Origin: Symsagittifera roscoffensis | Lineage: Eukaryota; Xenacoelomorpha; Acoela; Convolutidae | Direction: 5' to 3' | Assembly (NCBI RefSeq): GCF_963678635.1 | Contig: NC_087066.1 | Span: 64,548,282-64,612,281, forward strand | Length of the DNA stretch: 64,000 nucleotides | Shown: positions 29,200-41,175 of the stretch, piece after piece | Numbering within the stretch: position 1 is the stretch's first letter | How the letters are laid out: every line of letters begins with the position of its first letter | Program-made: the position numbers and the translations under genes | Notes under the pieces: model-generated | The model's database searches: none | What the model was told of the DNA's origin: nothing | Seen by the model: only the letters and a program-made list of their open reading frames with translations

Positions 29200-30435
29200 G
29201 CTACAGTACAGTTATTGAACACATGCTTTGGTCGCATTACGATTAAGGACAGAGCAAGTGGGTTGTTTGCACTCACAGTTCTGATTTGATTAGGGGGTCA
29301 ATTTTTGAAAGGGAGTTGAAAAAGTGAATTGAAGCTCATTTTCACTTCTCCTCAATTCACTCTTTTCTTCTAACCAATAACCTTTTAACCCTTCTCAAGT
29401 TTCATGAAGAAGTTTCACCAAACAACCCATTACAATTTCACCAATTTTTGTTGGTCAGCTTCTCACAATTTTCTACCCGCGAAAGTTTAATCCAGTTTTT
29501 TTTCATCCGAATTTTAAAAAACTCAAAACTCATTTAAGTTAAAAGCATATACGACTATTGACCCTGCGTGATGAAGCCTAAGCATTTTTGCAAGAAGGAT
29601 TTCTGTTCTTAAGATTTTTGATTCATATTATAAACGATATCCGATTGTCTAAAGTGACATAGTTGTCCATAGTTCAAATTTAGGTTCAGTCAGGTATTAG
29701 GAAAGAAACGAATAAATGACAAAAATAGAAATGTATCCTTGCACTGTCATGTCAGCCTGAATTAATTCAATCACGAAATGCTACATCAATATCTGTATTA
29801 TCTTGTGCAAATCCTTAAAAAATACAGGACATAAGGCACAATGCAGATTGAACTAGATTAGATAAGTCTAGTACAGGGAATAGGTAGGGTTTATCGATTG
29901 TGAATGCCACTTTTACACTCGAATTCACTAGCGCATAACAATACATTTTTGACACTAAAAAAATCTGCGATAAGCGAATATATAATTATTTTTTCTATTT
30001 GGACCAGCAAAATGCATAAAGAGAGATAAATCAGATATCTACAAGAAAGAATGTTTTCAGCAATTTAAGAGTTTTATTGAAAAAATTTGCCTCACAAATA
30101 ATTATTTGTACCTTCTAATTTTCGAAAAAAATAGCAGCACCGAACCTTAAAAACTGACTGTACACTCAAGTTGCGCGGAATAACGGGTGGATAATTTGAC
30201 CAATTTTAAAATAATCATTTATTCCTTATGCATCATTAAAAAGTGCCCCCTTTGATTGTATACTAAATGAGAATTTAATTTTTAGTTAATTGCTTCTTCA
30301 GGTCGAAAAAAAACGGCATTCGTGTGCAAAGAAACGGACCTTGTTAACTATCCCTCCATTGCAAAAAGGTGGATTCGTTACAAGGTACAAAATCACATAT
30401 GCTTAACCTTACCAATGACAGAACACAGGTGTATA
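29200..30435. other. AT-rich non-coding DNA
   Basis: No gene. A segment near 30338-30410 (CCTTGTTAACTATCCC...GGTACAAAAT) recurs in a related form at 47090-47180. Confidence 0.45.
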
Positions 30436-30830
30436 ACGCAACTCTCCGTTCGGCTAAAATAACAATTTTGCGGTTCATTGAAGCAAAAATTACAACTTTT
30501 ATTTTCGCACCATTTGCGTCATTGGTTTGAGGCGGATACTTTAAGCATCATTTTACTCCAAATTAGGGAGTATAAAAACACTTTTTTACCATTGCTTCAC
30601 AAGCAGTACGACAAGTCTGATGTCACTATTAACGCAACACTTCGGCGGACTAAAGATGCCGCAGATCGCTGAAGCGAAAATTAAATCTCTTATTTCGACT
30701 CTATTCGGGTCATTTGTTTCAGGCGGACTTTTTTAGCGTCAGTTACCTCTAATTATGGAAGTTTATAAAACACTTTTTTTTGTCATTGTTCCAAAAGCGT
30801 TAAAGCAACTCTAATTAATGGTACTTAAAT
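30436..30830 (+). repeat. Diverged tandem duplication, ~196-bp period
   Basis: ACGCAACTC...CGGTTCATTGAAGCAAAAATTA at 30436 recurs as ACGCAACAC...CAGATCGCTGAAGCGAAAATTA at 30632, with matching sequence between (TTTGCGTCATT..GAGGCGGA versus TTCGGGTCATT..CAGGCGGA). A degraded third start is near 30803. No coding sense. Confidence 0.6.
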
Positions 30831-33561
30831 CGAGGCTAATTCATACAACAATATTTTTGTTCAGACGTTTGAAGGAAGTTAAGAAGATATATGCTTTGGT
30901 AGATGTTTTTTTATTCAGATCACTATCTGAAAGAATATTATAGAGTGGATACCGAAACTAGAAACTTGGTGTTCCCAATCAGGCGTGTAATGTACTATTC
31001 TAAATGCTCTTTGAGCCTGGGTAAACTACTCATTTACTATTTTTAAGGCTGCCGTTTTGACACTGAAAGCGTAGCAGAACAAGAATTATTATCCTCTACA
31101 TTTAATTGTTCCAAACTGAAAAACAAGCGATTTGGTCGAACTATTGTTCCCAATTTCAGAAAAATGACCTAATATTTAAATCAGGGTGGCTTTTTTTCTT
31201 CAGATTTTCTGAAGTTATGGTGGATTGAACTTGGGACTACTTTGATCACTATTATTCAAATTCGAATAGTTAACTAGCGAAACACTGGGTCCTATTACAG
31301 CGTAAGCGGCTAATTGCATCGTTCTAAAATGAAAAAAAGTTAGCAATTTGCTCTTATTTAATCGTTAGTAGACGCAACATACATCAATTTGTACTTAAAA
31401 ACATGTTAAAGGTGAATGTTTAATCATAAAGCTAATGATACTGTTTGCGGGTTGAAAAAAAGCTATTTTTTATAAACTTGCCAATAACTTTTTCAATTTA
31501 TTGTAACCAAAAAATGAAGCAAGTTACAGAGCAGTCGGACTATTGTATATAGCTCAAAATCATGACAAAAATTCATAAAACACATTATTTTGATATTTTT
31601 GAAGGTCAACTTAAACTGCAATTTAGGTCTAACTATGATAAGCCATGAGTTAGAACCTTTCTTTTTTGCGAATTATATTCAAATAGAGACCAGGAGTAGA
31701 GATGTTATTAAGCATAGAACACATTTAAATAAGCATTTTGTTTATTGGTATGTACAAAATCACGAGATAAATTTGGCATGAAACCTGGGTCACTCGGGCT
31801 CATACAAGCTCGGGTCTTGATGGCTGTAGGTAATTTCTTCAAATAAAAGCTGAATTCTAGATCTTTTACCTTATTTTGAGTCGATGCCTTTGAGCGTAGA
31901 GTAGAAATGTAAGGAAATTCAAAGCCTCCAAAATTGAAATAATTTGGTTGCCTGGTCCTGACAGATTTTTCTGTTTTGAAGGAAAAATTAGGCATGTTAT
32001 TCCAATTCCAAAACTAAGCTGATCAATATTGATATTTTAAAGATTTCTCTAAATTTTCAGATGCGTTTTCAGTATCAAGCTTTAGAAAAGGAAAATTTTG
32101 CACATTATAATAACTACAAAGTATGTCGTCTTATCTAAAGTATGTCGTCTTATGAAAATTTTGAATCCATAAGTGAGACAAACATTTTGTTTTCTAGAGC
32201 ATAAACTTACGCATGAAATTCAAAAACAGATCATACTTTCAAGTACCAACCCAACTAAGATTTTTTTTGTTTTCACGAAGAGTTTTTTTTGTTTTCACTG
32301 CTAACTGCTATAGTTAAACGCATATAGACTAAGTAAATCAGAAGAAAATTCTATACGCTTCGAAATTTATAGCTCCAAAGTTTTAAGCCGAAGTTTAAAA
32401 AAAGATTTTTGGCTTAACATGAAATATTTGCGAGGCTTGCATTGCTTTAATCTTCTCAAAACTAAATCAAATTCGAAAACAATTCAATCATTTTTTTGGA
32501 ACAATCATTTTTTTTCGTTCATCCGTGTGAAATGTTTTGAGTATCCGGTGTTTCTTAATTCAATTGGAATGGAAATATACTTACTGTACCTAGGATTGTT
32601 GTTTTTGTTAAAATTTTCTTAAGTAGATCAATTTCATGATTCGTCTGTTTTTATGTTGGTGTAGGATTAAAAATTGACAAGGAACAAAGGCGGCTTTTTG
32701 AAGTCCCATTGAAAAAAAAACATCAAAGCTGCTTCTTATGACCATCAGGAGATAAAAATGTATTTTTTATTGTTTAAATAAACGCATGCTGTAACCATTT
32801 CATCACAAACAAACAACGGCACCAAATATAACTCAACAACGCGTATAATATATATCACTCAGACAATAATTCAAGAATTTTCGTCGTAGCTAAGAGGATT
32901 TTTTTTTCAAAAAGCTGTATTCCGCTTGAAGATCCACAAAACAGAAAAAACTTGTGGATTCAGAATCAAATCTATTTCCCGGCATTTTTAAATCAAGGTT
33001 AAGCAGTAATAGATCAAAATAAAAACTGTTAATAGCACTTCAAGTAACGTAATTTAAAATATGATCCTAATTTCCATATTAATTATGGAAATAATGAAAT
33101 TTTTGATCAATAAAAAAGCCGCTCGTAACAGAGGGAAGGACTACCCAACAGCCTTTTTGCTGTTTCAATTAGTCAACTATTTTTTTAAAATTCTTTAAAA
33201 TCTTAACAACCTTGCTGAAAACAAAATCAACAATTTTCAAAAATACAACTAAAAATTGCTACATTTGCAACTAGTGTCATCGCGAAGCAATTTGCGTTCA
33301 ATAAAATAGTGGTCGGAGAAACAATTTTCTGAATTCTCTTCGGAAAAATTTTGAGTCGAATTGACCCACTGCATTGTGCATAAAAAAGTTATTTTTCTTT
33401 TCGAGCTCTGAACATTCAGTAAATCAATCTGCATATGACTCACTACACTTTTTGTTCCGACTTTCAAGGAAACCGCAACATTTATGCTTGATGGGCGCGT
33501 GCCCACGACGCTAGATAAACCCATTGAGAGGGGGTAGGCGCCCCTTCGGAACATTTGACAA
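30831..33561. other. AT-rich non-coding DNA
   Basis: No gene or organised repeat recognised, apart from a ~520-family end fragment near 33450 (TTTTTGTTCCGACTTTCAAG). Confidence 0.45.
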
Positions 33562-33631
33562 TTGGCCAGTTTAACCTTCCTACTTTTTTCAAAAAATTTT
33601 TTGAAAAAAGTAGGAACGTTAAACTGGCCAA
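33562..33631. repeat. 70-bp near-perfect palindrome
   Basis: Two 35-base arms with no spacer, meeting at AAAAAA|TTTTTT, and 34 of 35 positions paired. The outer ends are TTGGCCAGTTTAAC and GTTAAACTGGCCAA. The single mismatch is at position 15 of each arm. It could form a cruciform or an RNA hairpin. Confidence 0.9.
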
Positions 33632-34493
33632 ATGCCAAAAAGTGATTTTTTCAATTTTCTCTAATTCAGTAACTTTTTCGGCGTTGGTTAACAAGAACTT
33701 TCTAATAGTGCCTAAGAGATGTGGTATGATGCTTTAAACCGTTTGGCATAATTTTTTTTTTGCTTTCGCGAAATTTAAAAATTTCACTTTTTAAGACGGT
33801 CATCTAAGGTTCGAAAAATGAAAAATTTTGTTAATTAAAAATAATGGATTCTGATTTAAAAAACGAGTTTCCCGTTGGAAATATGTAAACCGAAATTGAA
33901 GTAGCAAAACGCTGAAACCTTTTTTTTGGAGTTTTTTGCTTTTATAATTTTCTTATTTGGTCGTTTAACCGAAATTTGTAGTAAAAAAAGAGACATTTTA
34001 ATTCAGATCTATCTTACATTAGTTTCAGTAGTTTGAGTCATATATACCCAGATGGAAAGCTTGAACTACTAACATTCATTGTAAGCTGCCGCAAATTTTC
34101 ATGCCTTGTTTTGAAATATAATGAATTGGCTGAAAGTATACGAAAAAAAAACCTGAAAAAAAGTCAAAAGAATTTTTTAAATTTTTTTTTGCAAATCTTG
34201 TAGGATGCTCTGTGGGCCCCTTAGGATCCAGTAGAGAAGCATCCGACTCGAAAGTATCCAAAAAGTGGAAATAAAAAATCGTTGTAGTTTTTTTAAGCCA
34301 TCATGTCCAGTTTTGACTGAGCATTATAATTGCACCCGAAGGGCGCATTTGTCATGCGAAAGCGTTTTCAGCTGCCCTGCCATCCATTCGAAATTGCCGA
34401 AGTGTGCGCATGTTAAGACTAAAATTACGCAGAAACTATGCCAAGGTTGGGAAGATGGGACGCAGACCTGACTGGCTAGGTATGCTTTTTTTA
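33632..34493. other. AT-rich non-coding DNA
   Basis: No gene found. Confidence 0.45.
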
Positions 34494-34912
34494 TTATTCA
34501 GTCAATTTTCGGCGATCAAAACAATAGTTTTCAACATAAAATTTTGAGACTCTATTGAAGATATCGAATCCCTGAAATTAAATTTAAAAAAAAGTTTTGG
34601 GAGTTTTAAACATGTCAATTTGACCATGCTCTGGACTAATTCATGCTCATTTTGAAGATTTTATTCATAATGCTGAAAGCGTCACACAAAATATTTATGC
34701 GTGGCGATTTATCCGGCACAACAAAATCGCTTCATATTAAAATGAGGCTAGATAATCGGTCTTATTAGTTATGTACGATTCAAATTTCTACACTTGATCT
34801 TTAGTATTATCCAAAAAGGGATTTGCCTGAAAAACTATTCGATATAGATGAAGGGCCAGTCGGAACATTCAGGGCTTTGCCCTGATATACGAGCAACCTT
34901 GTAGATATCTAT
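34494..34912 (+). repeat. Copy of the ~520-bp hairpin-ended family, second subfamily
   Basis: It ends CCAGTCGGAACATTC, then the hairpin CAGGGC-TTT-GCCCTG, then ATATACGAGCAACCTTG. The interior (GAAGATATCGAATCCC, CATAATGCTGAAAGCG, TTTATCCGGCAC) matches the copy at 51085-51560 better than the one at 1239. Confidence 0.6.
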
Positions 34913-37900
34913 TGTCTAATCGTTGAAATATCAGCCAGCCAAAAATACCCGCATTCCGTAATAAAAAACAATCGAATAAAACTACAGTTATCAAAATAAA
35001 ACATAAATATAAGTGAAAAAATTATAAGACCCATCGTATTATAAAACCCGAAAAAAAATAAAAAACCCATTTTTCGATAAAATTAAAAGATATAATAGTA
35101 CATTATGATTGAGTAGAAATTTCCCGCTAAAATATCTTAGAGTGACTTACAAAAAATTATTATCTCTTAATTCGCCATGATGCTAACATTTCATAAAGAA
35201 TTATTATCTTTTTAAAACTTTTCTATTTTGCATCAAAACTAAAAACAATAAGTTTACTTGAAGCTATAGCTACAAAAAACAAATAATCATCGTAATGGGT
35301 CGATTGACATAACTTATTATTGCCCTTTCAATCATGACTCGAACAACAAAAAATTCTGAAAAAAAAATTAGTTAGAAATTTTTGATTTTTGGTTAAATTC
35401 AAGTTAAAAAGAGAAAGTTGGGAATCAAAAGCTTAAAATTTCAAAAAACTTTTGCAAAAAAAATTTGAAAAAAATTTTTTGAAAATGTTTTGAATGTTTA
35501 TACAATTTTTTTTCGTTTTTCAAGTCATTTTTGTACAACAACTGTTTATCAATTGGCCTACTTTCCTATGATTGTAAAATATGCCTAAGTTCTAGTTTTT
35601 TTCGTTAAGTATTTTTTTTTCGAATTTTTTAAGACTATAGTCGGAACATTCTGTGCTACTTGCAGAGTAACCGGCTTTCAATGTTTTCAAATTTGAAGTT
35701 CGTCGGCTAAACAAACAACCTGGTATAAAAACAATCTGGTAAAAGTTAAAGCTTCAATTCAGTCAAGCTATAAAATGAAAACAATTGCAAGAAATTGCAA
35801 AAACTTTTTTTTGCGAAAATACAAAAAAAAGATATTTTTGAGCTACTTTAATATGATATTTATACAACTGTATCCGCGTAAATATCACTTAGATGACGCA
35901 CTAAAACATACAAAAGACAGAGGCGAAGCTGAGCTTCACACTCGTAAAAAAAATTGACAAAACGCTAAAAAACTGAAAAAAAAACGCCAAAAAAAACATC
36001 TAAAATTTTTAAATGTTTGATTCGAGCTGAAACTAAATTGATGAAAACCTGTGGTTAGAAAAAGCAGCCGAACTTTGAGCTAGATAGAAAAACATCAAAA
36101 TGCGCTAAAATATAGTCAGTGGAAAGTCAAAAAAATTTCTGAGAAATTGAGTTGAAAAAATTACAAAGAAAAACTACAAAAAATTGGAAAAATTACAGCT
36201 ACAAGAATTTCATAGTTGTATCAGATGAAGTTCATAAGCTGCCTTAAAACAATTGGAAATCTTAAACCGAGCAGCAACTGAGCTGAAAAACTTTGGGAAG
36301 AAACCTGTTGAGCCGAAAACAAAACTGTTGTCATAAAAATTTCATGAAGTTTTTAAAGTTTTTACGACTCATTCATGATGTAGCATATAATTGTTTACAA
36401 AAATGTTTTGCCCTCAAAATTACGCGGTATAACTTTTCTAAGCCCGAAATAACAAACTGTTTAAAAATTATTTCAAGAAAAAACGCAAATCAGACTTGAT
36501 AATTTTACAAATTACTGAACTTTCAATTATAGTAAAAAAAACTGTTCAAACTGGAACAAAACCCAGGCTTTAAAAATTGAGCCAATAAAAACCCTGCCAG
36601 ATAAAAAAAATGCGCCTTAAAAAACGGAAAATGAATCGACAGAAACTGAAAACCACGATCCCGAAAAAATTTTGAGAAAAGAAAATACAACCTGAAATAG
36701 TCTTTTACCTAATTACTACTTAAAGCATGGTAGTTTTATTAGCATTTCAAAACCTTGAGCATATCAGAAGTGGTATTTACCATTCTGTGAACAAAGTTGT
36801 TTACGGGAAAAAAGTCTAGTACCCCATTGCAATAGCTTTGCTTATCGCAAAGATAATCAAAAATTGGAAACTTTTTCATTTGTTATAATGAGCTATAATT
36901 TTAAAAAAATGATTTGATGTATGCTAAAAATTAACGAAAAAAGTTCAAGAGGAAAAAAAAATATGATCGAATATTTCCATTTGTATCGGTTATAAGCTTT
37001 AATAAGATAAGGTTGGGGATTAAAACGGGTTTTTATTCGACTATAATGCCTTTTCTTGACAGTTTTACCAACACAAACATAGCACAAATATGGCATGGCA
37101 AACAAAATCGGCCGAAAAAATTGATCTACCTTTTCCTATTTATGTCTTGATTTTGTTTTATTTAAACTTCTTTCTGATCAAAACATACAAAGTAAGACAA
37201 TTAAATGCAAAGTGAGGATCGAAAATAAAACTTAGAAAACAGTACCAAAGACGACAAAACCTAAGCAGACACAAGTTGAGCCGAAAAAAAATATCATACA
37301 AAACTTAAAAACTCAAAAAATATATATTTAACAAGTCTTTACTCAAAACATACATATAACAACCTTCTTTTGCTCAACAAACTAGTCATTATATCTCCTT
37401 GGCACCCTTTTTTCATAAACCGGAACCTTTTCAGTCGAATGAAGGAAAAAGAGAAAACAACGGCAAAAAAACGGATATAGTGAAATCGTAGTTGGTAAAT
37501 TTATAACCAACATAAAACACTAAATTCAAATAGAAAAGACATCTAAACTGCTGCTAAGCTTAATATTTGTCTGTTAGTTCATGAATTTATAGAATTGGAG
37601 AAAACCACTAAATTGAGTCATCCTCTAAACAAAATTGTTTATGTGAAAAAAAATGAGTACACGGTTGCAACAACCTTGTTAGTAGCTAGGGTAATTACTT
37701 ACTTTTAACTGAGTGCGGATACGGAGCTTTAAATAGAAAACACAGAAGGTTTACGAACAGCTATGAAATAAAACTCAAATAGCGTAACTTAAGGCTGCTC
37801 ATTACTCTACTCATTTTCGGCTGAATTTACTTCGGCTGGTCTATTTACACTCGGTATGTCGTCAGAAAATAATCTAATTCATTCAATAATCAGAAAAAAA

Positions 37901-38009
37901 AAAACAAAAATCCTTCTTTATTTCTGCGCTTTTGTTGGACTTTTTTTTGTAAAATGAACCATAATATCTTAAAGCACTCACACAAATAGTCACCAGCGTT
38001 GTTTTTCAG
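34913..38009. other. A-rich non-coding DNA
   Basis: Long A-rich sequence with many short AAA-rich frames and no gene found. A motif at 35638-35680 (AGTCGGAACATTCTGTGCTA...CCGGCT) recurs inverted at 53915-53955. Confidence 0.45.
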
Positions 38010-38345
38010 TCGCCAAAATTGTTTTGAATCACCAGCTGATTTGGGGGGGGGGGGCGTTGGTGGACGCCCCTTTTCTCAGGGCGTCGACCCCCTTCCGACC
38101 TAAAAGGTCCCCCCTTTGTACTATTTTGAGATATCCATTTTTGGCTGACTGACCCTAAAATTTTTCTAAAGGCGCCTTAAGCGCCAAATCATACTAATTT
38201 TGAGGGGGAGCGCGCGCCGAAAAAACGCGATTTTTGCCTGTTTTTACAGTCATTTGGGAGCTCAGAAAATCAAAAAAAGGTCGACAAAATTTTCGAAATT
38301 TTATGAAAAACCGCCCTCGCCCCCGAGAAAATCCTACATCCGCCC
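38010..38345 (+). repeat. hAT-like MITE copy with a G12 run
   Basis: It contains poly-G, then CGTTGGTGGACGCCCC, GGCTGACTGACCCTAAAATT, AAGGCGCCTTAAGCGCC and AGCGCGCGCCGAAAAAACGC. It ends GAAAATCCTACATCCGCCCC, whose reverse complement begins GGGGCGGATGTAGGATTTTC. Copies at 4855, 5930, 59230 and 60795 share these blocks. Confidence 0.55.
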
Positions 38346-40463
38346 CTATTTTGATTAAAAATTGAATTTCACTCTGTGCTTGGCAATAAAATATCTCATC
38401 TAAAAACTTTCAAAATTTTTTTCCCTTTTTTTGATGAACTGTTATTGAACAAAAAAGATTCCGAATTCTCTTACTGACACTTTTACTAGTAAAAGAAGTA
38501 GTTTTTGGTTTGTATGATAAAAATTTCTCGCACTGTAACAACTGAAGAGGTTGTTTGGTTAAATAAAATCTAAAAGTGATTTAACCATACAAATTATATA
38601 ACTTCGCGGTATACAATTTTAGGTTTGGTTAAACCAAAATGCGTTGATTAGCAAATCAACGTCATATTTCTCTGCAAAATCATTTTTTTTACAAATGGAA
38701 GTTAGAGGAAATAAAATACCCGCAGCTAGAGGAAATAAAAGCTGAATTTCCGGATAAACAAAAGAAAGACAACTTACGCATTGACGGCAAACGAAAACGT
38801 GCACGTTTTTTTGGGAAGTTTTTCTCTTATAGTTAAACGATATTAATTTACAAATTACATTGTCATCAGTGACGCTTATGGTAGCTCGGTTATTCCATAT
38901 ATGGAAAGTGAAGTAAAAGTAATGATGAATAATGGTTCTTCATTTCAGTTCAACTTCTAATTGGCTATGGCCTTATATGAAGCCCATTGGCTTGAGTTTT
39001 CAGAACTGTCCTAATATATTACCAAAATGGTTTATAAAATGTTGAAATACAAGTTGTGTAGAGTGAAAATTGCAGCTGTTTCAAGTACAATAACTTCAGA
39101 TCAGAGTTGAATTTGAGTTAAAACAAAACAAAACAAAACGTTTTCCAGAAGAGGTACCAATTTTCCACAGTAAGTTCCCGAGAACCCAACATAAACAACA
39201 GTCTCCATTTCGAAAAGCAGAAGCCCACTTAATTTATAACCATTGCTAAGCAGTCTGTCGAAGCTAGAAGAAGAATAAATCACGAAAACAAGAAAAACAA
39301 AATCGGAAACAAGGGTAGAATTGGTTTTGTGAAGTTAGATTTGGTTAGGTGTAAAGTTTGTTGGAAACCAATCCCGCCACATTTTTAAGTAAACAACCTG
39401 AACCCGTTGAAAGTGTTTGGAAAAGCGTTGACATTGTTTACATTTCTCAGTTCGCGTTTTAACTGTTTCCTAATTGCCCAGGGACGACAACCATTTCTCG
39501 GGTTGAAGTTGGAAACAGCGAAACGTGAACAGATTTTTGGGAAGGGTCCGAAACTTACAAGTTGTTTTAACATTAAGTTGACACTTGCGACAAGGATTTG
39601 AGCGAAGAACCCGCTTTGAGGAGCTACAAAAGAGGAAAAGTAGGAAAACGACGACCGCAGGACTAGTTAAAACAACAAAATTTGTTTACACTTTTGGCCC
39701 TCTGTTGTTTTGGGATTCTTGTGGTTCCGAAGAAGAGAAAAAGCAGAAGATTGATAGTATATCGGCTGAAATTGAATTTATTCTCATGGGATTTTTAATG
39801 CCTGAAAATAGTGAGAGTTAACTGCAGTTTGAAGCAAGCAAAATAGCCTCTTATTTTCTCAAAGATATGCTTCTCTTCCTTCAAATTGTAACTTTGTTTT
39901 TGTAGCAGGGTATCAAGACTGGAGAATTATCCCCGAAATAGTCCCAGAGATAACAGGCAGATAAAACCTGGTGTATTTAGTGTTAAATTAGCCCCGGGCG
40001 CTCTTGTAATTTGGCTGCCAAGTAACCAGGAAACACGCAACCCCCGAGCTCCCCTTCTGATGTGTTTATGCTTGAGTGTTACTTTTCTCTGTTTTCATGA
40101 AATGAACACCACTTTGCAGAATCAAAGCTAAATTAACTCGGTTCAACTGAATGAGAACTAAATGGTAGACACTAATGAGCAAACGTAACTCATTTTTACG
40201 ACTTCTGAAAAAAAATAAGGGAACATTTTTGCTACAACTTCCAAAGAAAGTAACGGAATAAATTGTAATCGAAAGTAGCGGAATATTTTGCTCCGATGAA
40301 ATACCTTAAAATCTGGTAAAACGCTGGAAAACGTTGAAAGAAAGTTGAAAGCTTTTGTATTGCAATCCATAAAAAGTCGCCGAGAGGCAACGTAAAGAAT
40401 TATTAACCCAACGAAAACAGACAGAAACAAAATTTTGAACAAAACTTATTAGCCGCAGACATT
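38346..40463. other. AT-rich non-coding DNA
   Basis: No gene recognised. The stretch 39390-39830 is a little richer in GC and has open frames of 60-80 codons on both strands. I see no family or splice signals that would support an exon. Two ~520-family end fragments (AAAGTAACGGAATA-type) lie near 40240-40300. Confidence 0.4.
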
Positions 40464-40920
40464 TTTATTGTTCCGACTTTCAAAAAAGTCAATAATATAT
40501 ACGGCTGGGGTGTTTTTTTTTAACACAGTTTTGTCAATTTTACAGAAGTTGACAGCGTATCGGCGGTATCATTCCGGAAATCTTTGGGTTGCCAAGCGAG
40601 TATGCTTGCACTAGACTAAAATGAAAAGCGGATAGCATCGCAGCTCGAACAATAGTTTTATATTTTGAATACGCGATTTATTTATGCGTGGCAAATTATC
40701 CGCACTCATAATCATTCTAAAAGGAATTGAGGCCAACTATAACTGGTAATATTAATTCCACTCAATCAATCAATAGCACTTTCATTTGACATCGGCAGTA
40801 CAAAATTAATTTATAGTTTATCAAAAACTTTTTAAGCAAAAATTATTTGAGACCAGTTAAGTGGCAGTCAGACCATATTTTGCCCTGAGTTGTTGCCCCT
40901 AGTTACGAGCAGTCGTGTTT
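40464..40920 (+). repeat. Diverged copy of the ~520-bp hairpin-ended family
   Basis: It starts TTGTTCCGACTTTCAAAAAA and ends GGCAGTCAGACC...TTACGAGCAGTCGTG. The second subfamily's central block (TTTATGCGTGGCAAATTATC, CCGCACTCA) is present. Confidence 0.55.
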
Positions 40921-41175
40921 TATTTCGATTAATTCGTTCTGCCACTGATCATTATGGTCAGCAATTTAACTGCAATACACTTTAACCTCACAAACATTCA
41001 GTAACAAATAAAAAATATTCAATTCATCTGCATGTCGAACTCGATGGATAATAAAAATGGCAAGCTCGAGTGAGACAACTGATTAAAAAAAGAAAACAAT
41101 GAAAAATTCCTGCAAGTGCAGACTCTGAAGGAAAGAACATGGCAATGTATTAACATGATTTAAACTTTTCTCAAT

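Noticed and set aside
33249-33737. Similar peptides (FNVPTFFKKFFEKSR-type) encoded on both strands
   Set aside because: A direct consequence of the 70-bp palindrome, not two related genes.
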